Shown: one piece after another, positions 8,338 to 16,788 of the stretch
How positions within the stretch are numbered: position 1 is the first letter of the stretch
Layout: every line of letters begins with the position of its first letter
NCBI RefSeq assembly: GCF_001507435.1
Contig: NZ_LMWH01000004.1
Coordinates: 1-64,000, forward strand
Reading direction: 5' to 3'
Source of the DNA: Streptomyces sp. NRRL F-5122
GTDB lineage: Bacteria > Actinomycetota > Actinomycetes > Streptomycetales > Streptomycetaceae
Length of the DNA stretch: 64,000 bases
Notes under the pieces: generated by a model
Seen by the model: only the letters and a program-made list of their open reading frames with translations
The model's database searches: none
What the model was told of the DNA's origin: nothing
Program-made: the position numbers and the translations under genes

Positions 8338-8925
8338 TCAGGCCGTGCGCACAAGGAGATGCTTCACGAGCGTGATCAGCGACCTTGCTGACGACGCACG
8401 GTCGCGGGCATCGCAGTACGAGACAGGGGTGTCGGGCAGCAAGTCGAGGGCCTCACGGATCTCGGCCTCGCCGTACAGGACATCGGTGAAGGAGTTGACC
8501 GCAATGGAGTACTCCAGGCCGTATTTCTCGACCAACTCGATCACCGGGAAGGAGTCGGCCAGCCGCACGGGGTCGACCAGGATCAGCGCTCCCAGCGCCC
8601 CGCGGGCCATGTCCTCCCACAGCTGGACGAACCGCTGCTGACCGGGCGTACCGAAGAGGTACAACACCACTTCGTCACCCAGGGTGAGCCGCCCGAAGTC
8701 CAGGGCGACCGTGGTCGTCACCTTGTCCGGTGCACCCGCCAGGTCGTCCACGTGAGCGGAAGCCTGAGTCATCCGCTCCTCGGTGCGCAGCGGGGGAATC
8801 TCGGACAGCGAGCCGATGAAGGTGGTCTTGCCCACGGCGAAGTGCCCCACCACGAGGATCTTTGCAGCTGTCGTCACCGAGCCCGAGACGTAACTCGGCT
8901 CAGGCATAGAGGCTTTGGAGTCCAT
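8338..8925 (-). CDS. cvnD: Conservon GTPase CvnD
   Basis: 195 residues. The P-loop is GHFAVGKTT at residues about 27-35; a switch-II-like FGTPGQQRF and a later VNSFTD (in place of NKxD) define a small Ras/MglA-like GTPase of the conservon type. The start at 8925 has AAGG six bases upstream and overlaps the end of cvnC by 26 bases, implying coupled translation. In conservons CvnD forms a membrane-associated complex with CvnA, CvnB and CvnC that resembles a eukaryotic G-protein switch: CvnB and CvnC act as partners and CvnA as the sensor ATPase. Confidence 0.9.
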   Translation of the reverse strand: MDSKASMPEPSYVSGSVTTAAKILVVGHFAVGKTTFIGSLSEIPPLRTEERMTQASAHVDDLAGAPDKVTTTVALDFGRLTLGDEVVLYLFGTPGQQRFVQLWEDMARGALGALILVDPVRLADSFPVIELVEKYGLEYSIAVNSFTDVLYGEAEIREALDLLPDTPVSYCDARDRASSARSLITLVKHLLVRTA

Positions 8926-9274
8926 GCAGCACCTTCTCGATGACGAGTCTCGATTCGGACTTGGCGGGCGGCGGCGCAGAGCGGCGCAGCAGATGGCCTT
9001 GGTCCGCTAAGTCCGTCAACAGCAGACGGGCAACCCCGACCGGCAGGCCCAAGTGCGCGGCCACTTCCGCCACGGCCAGGTAGCCCCCCGCACAGAGCTC
9101 CCAGATGGCGCGTACTTCCGGGCTGGCACCCAGCGGCAGTTCCCGGTCGGGCGCCAAGGTGACGAGCATGTGCAGGGAGAGGTCGTCGGCGGAAGGCAGG
9201 CGCCGGCCGCCTGTGATGACGTAGGAGCGGACGAGTTCGCTGGAGACCGGAGCTTCCTCGCCGGGCGCGCTCAT
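8900..9274 (-). CDS. cvnC: Conservon DUF742 protein CvnC
   Basis: 124 residues of DUF742: an N-terminal SELVRSYVITGGRRLPS segment, then a winged-helix-like body (CAGGYLAVAEVAAHLGLPVGV, then ARLLLTDLADQGHLL) and a C-terminal helix ending VLHGLQSLYA, as usual in this family. The start overlaps the cvnB stop by four bases (ATGA). DUF742 proteins are encoded in conservons between the roadblock protein and the GTPase and are thought to bind one or both of them; the helix-turn-helix resemblance does not show DNA binding here. Confidence 0.9.
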   Translation of the reverse strand: MSAPGEEAPVSSELVRSYVITGGRRLPSADDLSLHMLVTLAPDRELPLGASPEVRAIWELCAGGYLAVAEVAAHLGLPVGVARLLLTDLADQGHLLRRSAPPPAKSESRLVIEKVLHGLQSLYA

Positions 9275-9672
9275 GCCTCAGCACCAGCGCTCTGACGAGG
9301 TTGGGTGCTCAGTGCCCGACCCAGAGCAGCCACCTGCTGCTGCATACGCATCGACATGACCTCCATGTCGACGTCCAAGGCCGCGGAAACAGCCATGTAG
9401 GCTCCGCTGCCTGCCGCGATCAGGAAGATCCAGCCGCCGTCGTACTCCAGCAGGGTCTGCTTCCAGATGCCCTTACCGCCTGCCACGAACCCGGCGACGG
9501 CGCGGCTGAGGGACTGCATCGAGCTCATCGCCGCGGCGTTGGTCTCGGCCTCGTCTCGGGGGATTTCGCTGGAGCGCTCCAGGAGCAGGCCGTCAGCGGA
9601 GACGAGGATCGCATGCCGGGCACCACGGACGCTGATTACGTCGTCCAGCACCCAGGACAGGTCGGGCTTCAC
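9271..9672 (-). CDS. cvnB: Conservon roadblock/LC7 protein CvnB
   Basis: 133 residues matching the roadblock/LC7 fold: an N-terminal helix (LSWVLDDVISVRGARHAILVS), strand ADGLLLERSS, a central helix with SSMQSLSRAVAG and strands GWIFLIAAGSGAYMAVSAA. Proteins of this fold regulate small GTPases, like MglB with MglA, so CvnB is the expected GAP- or scaffold-like partner of CvnD. It overlaps both neighbours by four bases, giving a tightly coupled cvnA-B-C-D block. Confidence 0.9.
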   Translation of the reverse strand: MKPDLSWVLDDVISVRGARHAILVSADGLLLERSSEIPRDEAETNAAAMSSMQSLSRAVAGFVAGGKGIWKQTLLEYDGGWIFLIAAGSGAYMAVSAALDVDMEVMSMRMQQQVAALGRALSTQPRQSAGAEA

Positions 9673-10868
9673 TGGTTCTCAGATCCTTCCGTGGTGGTCG
9701 TGTCCCGCCCGCGGACGGTTCCGCGTGCGAAGGCAGTGAGGCGTGTCGCGGTGGCGGTCACCTCACTGTGCTCCGGCACCGGCACCGGGTCCGGCTCGGC
9801 TGCCGGCGATGGTGCAGGCGGTACCACTGCGACCGCACGGCGACGCCTGGGCAGACCGCCTGCCGTCGTCCCAACGATTGCCACCGGCGCCGTGACGGGG
9901 CTGCTCGGCGACCCTTCACTCGCAGTGGTGGGGCTGTTCTCGGCTTCAGGCGCGGGGAGATCGTGGGTCAAGAGGCTCTCCGGAAGGAGGATGACCGCGC
10001 GGACGCCGCCGTACGGCGAGACGGAATCGACGGAGACTTTGAAGCCATACCTTGCAGCGAGCACACCTGCGACAGCGAAGCCGACGCGCGGCGGGCTGCC
10101 CAGGCTGGTGATCGACACAGGGCCCTGCGTGTTCAGCAGGGCGGAGGCGCGGTCCTTCTCCTCTGCGTTGATACCCAGACCGGCGTCGTCGACGATCAGG
10201 CACACACCGGTCGGAACGGCCTGGATGTTGATCTCGACGGGCGTGCCGGGCGCCGAGTAGTTCGTGGCATTGTCCAGGAGCTCGGCCAAGACGACCGCCA
10301 CCGGTTCCACGGCGGTGCTGGCGACTGCGACGTTGACCTGGCTGTGGATCCTCACCCGGTCAAAGAGCTTGATGCGGCCCTGAGCGCTGCGCGCCACGTC
10401 AAGGACAGGGGCTGCGCGGTCACGTCGACCGAGCCAGCCGCCGCACAGAGCCGCGATGCCCTGAGCCCGCCGGCCGAACTGGCTGTTGGTGTGGTCGATC
10501 GTCATGAAGTCGGCAAGGATCTCGCTGTCGTTGCCGTACTTCACTCGGGCCAGATCGCTGATGACGCCCTGCTGCTCATCAGCGAGGACCTGCAGGCTGC
10601 GCATCCATGTACGGAGAGCGGCCTTAGTTTCCTCTTCGGCGTCGCTGCGGACCTGCGCCAGATCGCGATCGTGCTCGGAACGCAGGGTGGCGCTCTCGTT
10701 GGCAAGCCGTTGGCGCTCTGCTTCGAGACGGCCCTGGCTTGCCTGCAGATCGGCGTTCTGCTTCCGGAGCGCCAGATTGGTTCTCCGGGCGAGCATCACT
10801 GCGAGGACCGCAGCGATCAGTACTCCTAGCAAGATCCACAACAGTGGATCCTTCATCAATGAGGTCAT
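9669..10868 (-). CDS. cvnA: Conservon sensor-like ATPase CvnA
   Basis: 399 residues from ATG 10868, which has GAAGAGAG close upstream; an in-frame ATG at 10889 lacks one. A single membrane segment at residues about 8-28 (LLWILLGVLIAAVLAV) is followed by a coiled coil (residues ~30-90, many Arg, Glu, Gln) and a GHKL ATPase domain with N-box LAELLDNATNYS and G1-box VDDAGLGI. The C-terminal ~100 residues are disordered and rich in Ala, Pro, Thr. There is no clear phosphoacceptor His in a DHp motif, as usual for CvnA, which acts as the membrane-proximal sensor of the conservon rather than as a standard two-component kinase. Confidence 0.9.
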   Translation of the reverse strand: MTSLMKDPLLWILLGVLIAAVLAVMLARRTNLALRKQNADLQASQGRLEAERQRLANESATLRSEHDRDLAQVRSDAEEETKAALRTWMRSLQVLADEQQGVISDLARVKYGNDSEILADFMTIDHTNSQFGRRAQGIAALCGGWLGRRDRAAPVLDVARSAQGRIKLFDRVRIHSQVNVAVASTAVEPVAVVLAELLDNATNYSAPGTPVEINIQAVPTGVCLIVDDAGLGINAEEKDRASALLNTQGPVSITSLGSPPRVGFAVAGVLAARYGFKVSVDSVSPYGGVRAVILLPESLLTHDLPAPEAENSPTTASEGSPSSPVTAPVAIVGTTAGGLPRRRRAVAVVPPAPSPAAEPDPVPVPEHSEVTATATRLTAFARGTVRGRDTTTTEGSENQ

Positions 10869-11240
10869 CAGGCTCTCTTCACGTCGCATCGCGGGGGGGT
10901 AGTGCAGGACCGCGCGGCAGTGGCCGAAGTCGCGGACCTCACGCCGCGCTGCGGGCTCACTCGCGGACCAACGGCTACTCCTTCGCAGTAGGCAAAAGCT
11001 ATCCCCCGTGACACGTGCATGACGCGACGTCAGCCTACTGAAAGCCAGATGATCTTAACAGCGGGGCTCGTATCAATCCCCGTACCACGGTGACGACTTG
11101 GGGAGGCAGCGTGAACCTTCGCCAGGAAGGGATGCTGACGAAAGGCTCACCGAGGGCCGAACAGCCCCCTGGCACTACTGATGCCCTACCGTGAACAGTC
11201 GTTGAGCTTGCACTCTAGAGCGGCCTACATCATCAAACGG
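10869..11240. other. Intergenic region upstream of the conservon, with a possible 27-codon ORF
   Basis: This must hold the cvnA promoter on the minus strand, but no clear -35/-10 pair was identified. On the plus strand GTG 11111 follows a strong GGGGAGG with four-base spacing and opens a 27-codon frame ending at TGA 11192-11194 (VNLRQEGMLTKGSPR...). It may be the truncated start of a gene cut by the neighbouring TnpB element, or chance. Nothing else was seen. Confidence 0.3.
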
Positions 11241-12113
11241 TCAATCCCCACGTACCCGAGTTGGACACTTCCCGACCTGCGGATCAAGAGCCGTTTCGCC
11301 GTTTCGTGCCCGCTCGTGGAGGGTGGAGAGCGCCGGCGGATCGCTCCGCTGAGGTGGCACCGAGCCTGATGGGCCGGTGCCTTCCCGTTTCATTGCCTCA
11401 TGCCGCTCGGCTCGTGGGCTCGGCGATCTTACGGAGGCTCCGCGGGCGTTTTGTGTATCCCCTCTACCAGGGGCGACGGGCTGGTCGACAGGGGCGGCGT
11501 GAGCTGCGATGTTGTGCGCGGCGTTGAGGCCTCGGTCGATCGTGAGGGTGCAGCTGGTGCAGTGGAACGTCCTGTCCGCGAGTGGGAGGCGTGGGTTTTG
11601 CCACCCGCAGGCGGAGCAGGTTTTGCCGGACGGCCACTGGCGGTCGAGGACCGCAACAGCGGAGCCATACCAGCGAGTCTTGTACGTAAGTTGGCGTCGC
11701 AGCTCGCCGGGCGACGTGTCGACGATGGCTCGGTTCAAGCCGGCCCTCTGCTTCACGTGTCGGCCGGGATCTTCATCTGTTCCATGCGTAGCGCGGTGCG
11801 CCCCCGCAACGCCTTGACGGCGACTACAGCGAAGCGGGTAGCGAGCTGCTTGGTCAGGGCGTGCAGCGCGGTGCTGCGGCGCACCGCCACCTCGTGGTGC
11901 AGCCGGCTCACTCGTTGCCGCGCCCTCTGACGCCGAGCCGAACCTTTCTGGGTACGGGCCAGAGCCCGCTGCGCCTTGGATAGCCGCAGACGTGGGTCGT
12001 TCGACATGTGGTCGGTCTTCCGCGCGCCCGACCGGACTCCTTCCCGATTCGCTGAGGTGCGTGGCTGCCGCACCGCTTCCAGGCCGTGCCGCGGGATGAT
12101 CAAGGCTGCACAT
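11241..12113 (-). pseudogene. IS200/IS605-type TnpB (OrfB), truncated and frameshifted
   Basis: Minus-strand remains of a TnpB nuclease. Frame one (about 12010 to 11760) gives RLSKAQRALARTQKGSARRQ and LHALTKQLATRFAVVAVKALRG. Frame two, from about 11760, gives VKQRAGLNRAIVD, then KTCSACGWQNP...CTSC, the zinc ribbon, and IDRGLNAAHNIAAH, the RuvC-III region. The two halves are joined by a frameshift near 11760, and the N-terminal ~150 residues are absent. The RuvC-II glutamate expected in a VxExL setting is missing (VVAVKAL), and RuvC-III reads DRG rather than DRD, so it is inactive. The conserved tail (TALDPQVGKCPTR) is intact. TnpB proteins use an RNA made from their own 3' end, which would lie around 11240-11450. 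Confidence 0.75.
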
Positions 12114-12210
12114 CGTCGGCCCCGACAGCAGACTGTCGATGGGCGGAGACGGCGCAAGCTGCGCAGCACTTCGTGCCGTGGCGACCGGTGACGTGCCGGT
12201 CAGGGGTGCC

Positions 12211-13455
12211 TCAGCCCGCCGTCGTGACGCGCTCGGGTGCGGTCACATGGACGGTGTGATCCCCGCCCGAGTGCACGAACCGCGTGGCGAGACCGGTCAG
12301 GAGCGCCAGGGCGAGGGCACCGCCGCCGATCAGGAACAGCACGCGGTGGTTCTGGCCCGTCAGGTCGAAGACGTACGAGTACAGGTACGCGGACACCGCC
12401 AGCGAGAGGGCACCGGCGACGGTGGCCTTCCCCCAGGCCGCCGACTGCTCCTCCGCGCGTGCGGGCACCAGTTCGTGGACGCGTCCCAGGACGACGGGCA
12501 CGACGCCGGGCGGGAAGGACCCGATGACGGCGCTCAGCACCGCGACCTCGGGCAGGTCGTGCACGAAGGCGAGCGTGGTGAGCGCTCCCGTCTGCACCAG
12601 GATGATCAGCAGCAGCGCCCGGGCGAAACCGAGGCGGTCGCCGAGGAGTCCGTAGAGGGTGGGCCCGACGAGGGCGCCGAGGCCGTAGACGATCCACACC
12701 ATGGCGCCGCTGCCGGAGCCCCTGTCCAGGCCGCGGCTGACGAAGTCGGCGAGGAAGGACATGGCGGGGACCAGGCCCATCGAGATCAGGGCGTACTGCA
12801 CGAGGAGCAGCGCCAGTCGCGGCGACCCGGCCGACCCGCCTCCCCGGGGCGCGGCACCGGACGGCGTGGCCGCCGCGGACGCCCGGGGCGTGAACCAGCC
12901 GTTCCAGCTCAGGACCGTGAGCAGTGCGCACAGTGCCGCCAGGCCGATCCACGTGCTGCTCAGGCCCGCGGTCAGCAGGAGTGGCACCAGCGTTCCCGAA
13001 GCGGCGATGCCGAGTCCCAGGCCCGCGAAGATCGCGCCGCCCGCCAGTCCCCGGCGCTCACCGCGCAGGTGGGGCAGTACGGCCCCGGCGACCCGCACCA
13101 TGATCACGCCGCCGGCCACGCCCGAGACCAGGCGCCAGGCGAAGAACCAGACCACCGAGACGGGGACGCTGCACGCCAGGAGGCCCACCGTGGCGAGCAC
13201 CATCATCCAGCGCAGTGCCCGGCGGTCGCCGAGTCGCCGTGCGACACGACGGGCGGCGAGCGCGCCCAGAAGGTAGCCGGCGAGGTTCGCCGCGCCCAGG
13301 TAGGCGACGGCCGAGGGCGAGAACCAGTGGGCGTTGATGAGCTCCGGCAGCAGTGGCGTGTAGGCGAAGCGGGCCAGGCCGATGCCGACGAAACTCGCGC
13401 TCGCGCCCGCCGCGATGGCGCGCCAGGGAGCGGGTCCGGAAGGTGTGGCGTTCAT
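12211..13455 (-). CDS. MFS transporter, YbfB/YjiJ type
   Basis: 414 residues from ATG 13455, with about 12 hydrophobic segments starting AIAAGASASFVGIGLARFAY. The early motif FARFAYTPLLPEL-like sequence and the loop RRVARRLGDRRAL fit the YbfB/YjiJ branch of major facilitator proteins. It is an inner-membrane permease or exporter of unknown substrate. It is divergent from a TetR regulator 143 bp away that shares a palindromic site in the interval, so it is the probable target of that regulator. Confidence 0.8.
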   Translation of the reverse strand: MNATPSGPAPWRAIAAGASASFVGIGLARFAYTPLLPELINAHWFSPSAVAYLGAANLAGYLLGALAARRVARRLGDRRALRWMMVLATVGLLACSVPVSVVWFFAWRLVSGVAGGVIMVRVAGAVLPHLRGERRGLAGGAIFAGLGLGIAASGTLVPLLLTAGLSSTWIGLAALCALLTVLSWNGWFTPRASAAATPSGAAPRGGGSAGSPRLALLLVQYALISMGLVPAMSFLADFVSRGLDRGSGSGAMVWIVYGLGALVGPTLYGLLGDRLGFARALLLIILVQTGALTTLAFVHDLPEVAVLSAVIGSFPPGVVPVVLGRVHELVPARAEEQSAAWGKATVAGALSLAVSAYLYSYVFDLTGQNHRVLFLIGGGALALALLTGLATRFVHSGGDHTVHVTAPERVTTAG

Positions 13456-13561
13456 ATGCGTGTGTCCGCTTTCCGCCCGGGTGTGACGGGCCGGGGCACG
13501 GCCCGACCTGTCTGCCCGGGCCATCTTTGACAGTCCCGTCATGTTTGACAGAGTTGCAAAC

Positions 13562-13579
13562 TTTGACGATGGCGTCAAA
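13562..13579. promoter_or_regulatory. Palindromic operator candidate TTTGAC-N6-GTCAAA
   Basis: A perfect 6-bp inverted repeat with a 6-bp spacer lies between the divergent MFS and TetR genes, 19 bp before the TetR start at 13599. Two more TTTGACA half-sites occur upstream near 13523 and 13542 on the same strand. The placement suits a TetR autoregulatory operator also covering the MFS promoter. Confidence 0.5.
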
Positions 13580-13598
13580 AATGAATTACCGTGGGGTC

Positions 13599-14198
13599 AT
13601 GGCAGGACGGCGGCAGTTCGATGAGCAGCACACCTTGGGCCGGATCCTGGACGTCTTCTGGCACCAGGGCTACGGGGCGACCTCCATGCAGGACCTGGCG
13701 ACGGCCACCGGCGTGCAGCGCGGCTCGCTCTACAACGCCTACCAGGACAAGGAATCGCTGTTCCTGCGCGTCTTCGCGGACTACGCGGACGCCTTCGTCG
13801 CCGACGCCGGCACCGCGCTGGACCAGCCGGACGTCCGGCGGGCGCTGGAGGACTTCTTCGACTTCACCATCAACTCAATGACCCGCGGCACCCCGGCCCG
13901 TGGCTGCCTGTCCACCAAGACCGCCACCGACACCCAGGCCGACGCGGAGCCCATCCGTGCCGCGATCCGCGGCATGCTCGACCGCCTCGAGGGCGCCATG
14001 ATCGAGCGGCTGTCCCGGCCGGACGCTGCCGGCCGCCTCACCGTCCCGCCCGCCGAGGCGGCCCGGGTCCTGGTCACCATGACCCGCGGCACCGTCGTCA
14101 TGGAACGCGTCTACCAGGACCCCGAACGGCTCCGGGCCACCGCCCGATCCATGATCACCATGCTCCTCGCCGGACACCGGGAACCCGCCGTCACATGA
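13599..14198 (+). CDS. TetR/AcrR-family regulator
   Basis: 199 residues from ATG 13599; two in-frame ATGs lie upstream (13569, 13581), but the first would sit inside the operator palindrome. The N-terminal HTH is typical: ILDVFWHQGYGATSMQDLAT, then TGVQRGSLYNAYQDKESLF. The ligand domain contains RGCLSTKTATD, a motif of the TetR branch with Cys-containing C-terminal domains (TetR_C_16-like). It most likely represses the divergent MFS transporter and itself. The ligand is unknown. Confidence 0.85.
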   Translation: MAGRRQFDEQHTLGRILDVFWHQGYGATSMQDLATATGVQRGSLYNAYQDKESLFLRVFADYADAFVADAGTALDQPDVRRALEDFFDFTINSMTRGTPARGCLSTKTATDTQADAEPIRAAIRGMLDRLEGAMIERLSRPDAAGRLTVPPAEAARVLVTMTRGTVVMERVYQDPERLRATARSMITMLLAGHREPAVT

Positions 14199-14289
14199 TC
14201 ACCCCGACCGGGTACCGGGGTAGGTTCTGATGAACGTCGCAGCACCTGACGTCCGGGCGGGCGATGAAGAGCCGTATGAGCACTGCTGG

Positions 14290-14316
14290 GGGGACGCCCG
14301 AACTGAGGGCGTCCCC
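14290..14316. terminator. Inverted repeat, 10-bp perfect stem
   Basis: GGGGACGCCC (14290-14299) and GGGCGTCCCC (14307-14316) with a 7-base loop lie between the convergent TetR gene (ends 14198) and the membrane-protein gene (ends 14396). No T-run follows, as is common in this GC range. It is well placed to end both transcripts. Confidence 0.65.
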
Positions 14317-14395
14317 CGAACTGAACCGGCGAACCTGGCCGGTGGAGGCGGGGGAGAGGTACCGCTCTCGCCCCCCTGAACCGTGTGCCGTGCGC

Positions 14396-15787
14396 TCACT
14401 GCACCCGAGTCGACGCCGCCTCGTTGGAAGACCGGTCATGGGAAGACCGGTCGTGCATGGTGAAGTCGGCCCGGACGGCGACGCCGGACTGCAGCAGCTT
14501 CTGATGGACCATCGGATTCCGGCCGGGGAACGAGGCCACGACGCTGATGTATCCCTCGGGCAGACCGGTCACGGCGTACTCGCCCTGGGCGTTCGTGGTG
14601 GTCCGCACCAACTGCCGCCCGCTGGTGTCCATGACGGTCACGGCGGCATGGTGGACGGGCTGCTGCTCGCCGTTGCGCACGGCGCCCTCCAGCATCGGCA
14701 AGGGCTCGCCGAAGTGGTGGCGGTGGACCGGTAGCGCGGTAGGCGTGGGTGCGTTCACGGACGGGTCCTCCACCGGCGGCTCCTCGATGTCCTCCTGCTC
14801 GTCCGCCGCGCCCCGTCGTGCGGCCTCCCGGTGGTGCCTCCATGCGTCGAGGCCCAGCAGGGCCGCACCCGCCGCGATCCACGCGCAGAGCACGAGAACC
14901 GGCTTGAGCACCCCCGCATCGTCGAAGTAGAGGATTCCCTTCATGGCGTCCACCGCGGTTCCCAGTGGCATGACGGCGTGCAGGCACTGGAAGAACGTCG
15001 GTAGCAACGGGACGGGCGACACACCGCTGCTGGGAACGCTCAGCACGATGTACAGACCCATGCCCACCAGAGGGAAGAAGTGCTTGGTGAAAGGCGCCAC
15101 ACCGGAGGCGAACGTGGCAACCGCCGTGGTGAGCAGGAACGCGATCGCCAGCACCCAGGGGTCGTTGGGCAGGTAGTCCAGCCCGACGCCGGCGTAGAAG
15201 CCCACGACGCTGAAGAGGGCGGCGACGGCCACGATCGTCATCAGTTTCCTGCGACGGTTGAAGGTCACCGCCCGCAGCAGCGTCGTCGCGAGTATGTAGC
15301 CGGGGATGCTCCAGGCGACGCCGAAGTAGACCAGGGTCGTGCCGTTCTGGTCCTTGGTGACGGTGGGAGCCACCTCCGTCACCGTGAGCTTCTGGTGGTT
15401 GTGCGCCGCGAGCTCGGTGAAGCCTTTGGTCAGCGCCTGCTCGAGGGACATCCCGTTGGCTCTGGCCACGTACAGCACACTCTGCCGGCGCCCGGCGACG
15501 TAGCCCGCCACGGCGTCCCGGTCGAGCACCGCTCGGCGGGCTTCCCGGGCGTCCGCCACGGCGGTGACGTCGAACCCGTCGGGATGTTGCTGCTGCAAGG
15601 CGGCGTCGACCTTGCGTTCCACCGCGGGGTCGGCTACCGCGACCTTCGCGTGGTGCGGCTGAGGCGCGTGCAGGGCCGGAGCCAAGCAGAACAGAAGCCC
15701 GAGGAACAGCAGCGTCGGAAACATCAGGGTCTCGGCCAGGGTTCTGGCCAGGGGTATGCCCTGAGGACGGTCGATCCGGTGTGTCAC
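14396..15787 (-). CDS. Polytopic membrane protein with C-terminal carboxypeptidase-regulatory-like beta domain
   Basis: 463 residues from GTG 15787. A first membrane segment (FPTLLFLGLLFCLAPAL) is followed by a long extracytoplasmic domain (residues ~45-150) and about five more membrane segments from residue 155 to 310, the layout of YhgE/Pip and ABC-2 type proteins. After a Glu/Pro-rich linker, residues ~370-445 read LEGAVRNGEQQPVHHAAVTV, then GRQLVRTTTNAQGEYAVTGL and GYISVVASFPGR, a transthyretin-like carboxypeptidase-regulatory domain. That pairing of domains is unusual. The GTG overlaps the TGA of a small upstream frame. The divergent TetR gene with two operators suggests regulated export or cell-surface use. 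No substrate is suggested by the sequence. Confidence 0.65.
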   Translation of the reverse strand: MTHRIDRPQGIPLARTLAETLMFPTLLFLGLLFCLAPALHAPQPHHAKVAVADPAVERKVDAALQQQHPDGFDVTAVADAREARRAVLDRDAVAGYVAGRRQSVLYVARANGMSLEQALTKGFTELAAHNHQKLTVTEVAPTVTKDQNGTTLVYFGVAWSIPGYILATTLLRAVTFNRRRKLMTIVAVAALFSVVGFYAGVGLDYLPNDPWVLAIAFLLTTAVATFASGVAPFTKHFFPLVGMGLYIVLSVPSSGVSPVPLLPTFFQCLHAVMPLGTAVDAMKGILYFDDAGVLKPVLVLCAWIAAGAALLGLDAWRHHREAARRGAADEQEDIEEPPVEDPSVNAPTPTALPVHRHHFGEPLPMLEGAVRNGEQQPVHHAAVTVMDTSGRQLVRTTTNAQGEYAVTGLPEGYISVVASFPGRNPMVHQKLLQSGVAVRADFTMHDRSSHDRSSNEAASTRVQ

Positions 15788-16094
15788 AGACCCACTCCTC
15801 GGGCGCCGTGGTGAGCCGGGCCGTGGTGCTCGCAGGAGGCGCAGCCGACCGGATGTGCGGCGATGCCATGGCCACCGCGACGTTGTCGATGGGGCAGTTC
15901 GTCCGCACCCGGGCCGCGCCCCGCCGCCGGGCCCGGTTCGCGGGCGGGCAGCACCAACACGGCGTCGGTCCTCGGTGCGTCCGCGGCTTGGGCGGAGGTC
16001 TCGGAGTGGTTGCCGGGCCTCGGCGGGCAGACCGCGGGACCTGGTCCTTCGACCCTGTGGATCGCGAACGTCAATCGCGGTGCGGCGAGCTCCA
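15784..16094 (-). CDS. Possible small ORF coupled to the membrane-protein gene
   Basis: ATG 16094 follows a strong GGAGAGGGG with suitable spacing and opens a 103-codon frame whose TGA overlaps the GTG start of the next gene by four bases, the usual sign of translational coupling. The first ~60 codons have GC-rich third positions, but from about 15910 another frame looks more coding-like, so there may be a frameshift or the ORF may be a decayed gene. No family is recognised. It could also simply be a long leader. Confidence 0.3.
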
Positions 16095-16150
16095 TGGTGC
16101 CCCTCTCCGATACTCGCAAGTGGCCGTGGCCCTTGCGGCGTTCCGTTAAT

Positions 16151-16202
16151 GTACCGATCGGCACATCTACGTCGGGTGGACCATACGCGTACCGATCGGT
16201 AC
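16151..16202. promoter_or_regulatory. Two TetR-type operators, GTACCGATCGGTAC and a near copy
   Basis: The perfect 14-bp palindrome GTACCGATCGGTAC (16189-16202) and the 12-of-14 copy GTACCGATCGGCAC (16151-16164) are 38 bp apart centre to centre. The first is 10 bp before the GTG of the TetR gene; the second is about 57 bp before the divergent ATG 16094. The arrangement fits autoregulation plus control of the minus-strand membrane-protein transcript. Confidence 0.7.
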
Positions 16203-16212
16203 AGTCAAAGTC

Positions 16213-16788
16213 GTGCCTCGCCCCGTCAACGCCGAAAAACGCGCCGAACTGCTGGAACAGGTTGTGTGCCACCTCCAGCACCACGGTCTTGCACAGATGT
16301 CGCTGAGCCCGCTCGCCGAGGCCATCGGCACCACCAAGCGCATGCTTCTGTACTACTTCGGCAGCCGCGAGAACCTGCTGGCCCAGGTGCTGGCCGCCAG
16401 TCGTCCCGACATCCACGCGATGTTCGACGACGTCCACGACCCCGCCGGTCTGGGCAAGGCGGTCCACGACCTGTGGGAGGCGATCACCGTCGGGGAGCAG
16501 TCCGGGGTGATCCGCATGCTGCTCCAGCTGCTCAGCCTGGCCGCCACCGATCCGGAGCAGTACGGGAGCTTCGGTGCCGACAGCATCGAGGCCATGTTGC
16601 GACCGATCGCCGCCGCTTACGTCCGGCTGGGGCATCCGCCGCAGCAGGCGCGGGCAGCCGCCACGCTGCTCGCCTCCGGTCTGCGCGGATTGTGCCAGGA
16701 CCGTTTGGTGACCCATGACGTCGCGCGTACCGACGCGGCCGCTCGCCACCTCGCCGAGAGCGCAGTCGCGGTCGCCGCGACGGGCTGA
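16213..16788 (+). CDS. TetR-family regulator
   Basis: 191 residues from GTG 16213. No ribosome site is visible, so the mRNA may be leaderless or have a very short leader. The DNA-binding domain reads LLEQVVCHLQHHGLAQMSLS, then LAEAIGTTKRMLLYYFGSRE; the YYFGSRENLL recognition-helix end is typical. The C-terminal half is a helical ligand domain of unknown specificity. Its two operators lie directly upstream, between it and the membrane-protein gene. It is the likely local repressor of that gene. Confidence 0.85.
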   Translation: MPRPVNAEKRAELLEQVVCHLQHHGLAQMSLSPLAEAIGTTKRMLLYYFGSRENLLAQVLAASRPDIHAMFDDVHDPAGLGKAVHDLWEAITVGEQSGVIRMLLQLLSLAATDPEQYGSFGADSIEAMLRPIAAAYVRLGHPPQQARAAATLLASGLRGLCQDRLVTHDVARTDAAARHLAESAVAVAATG

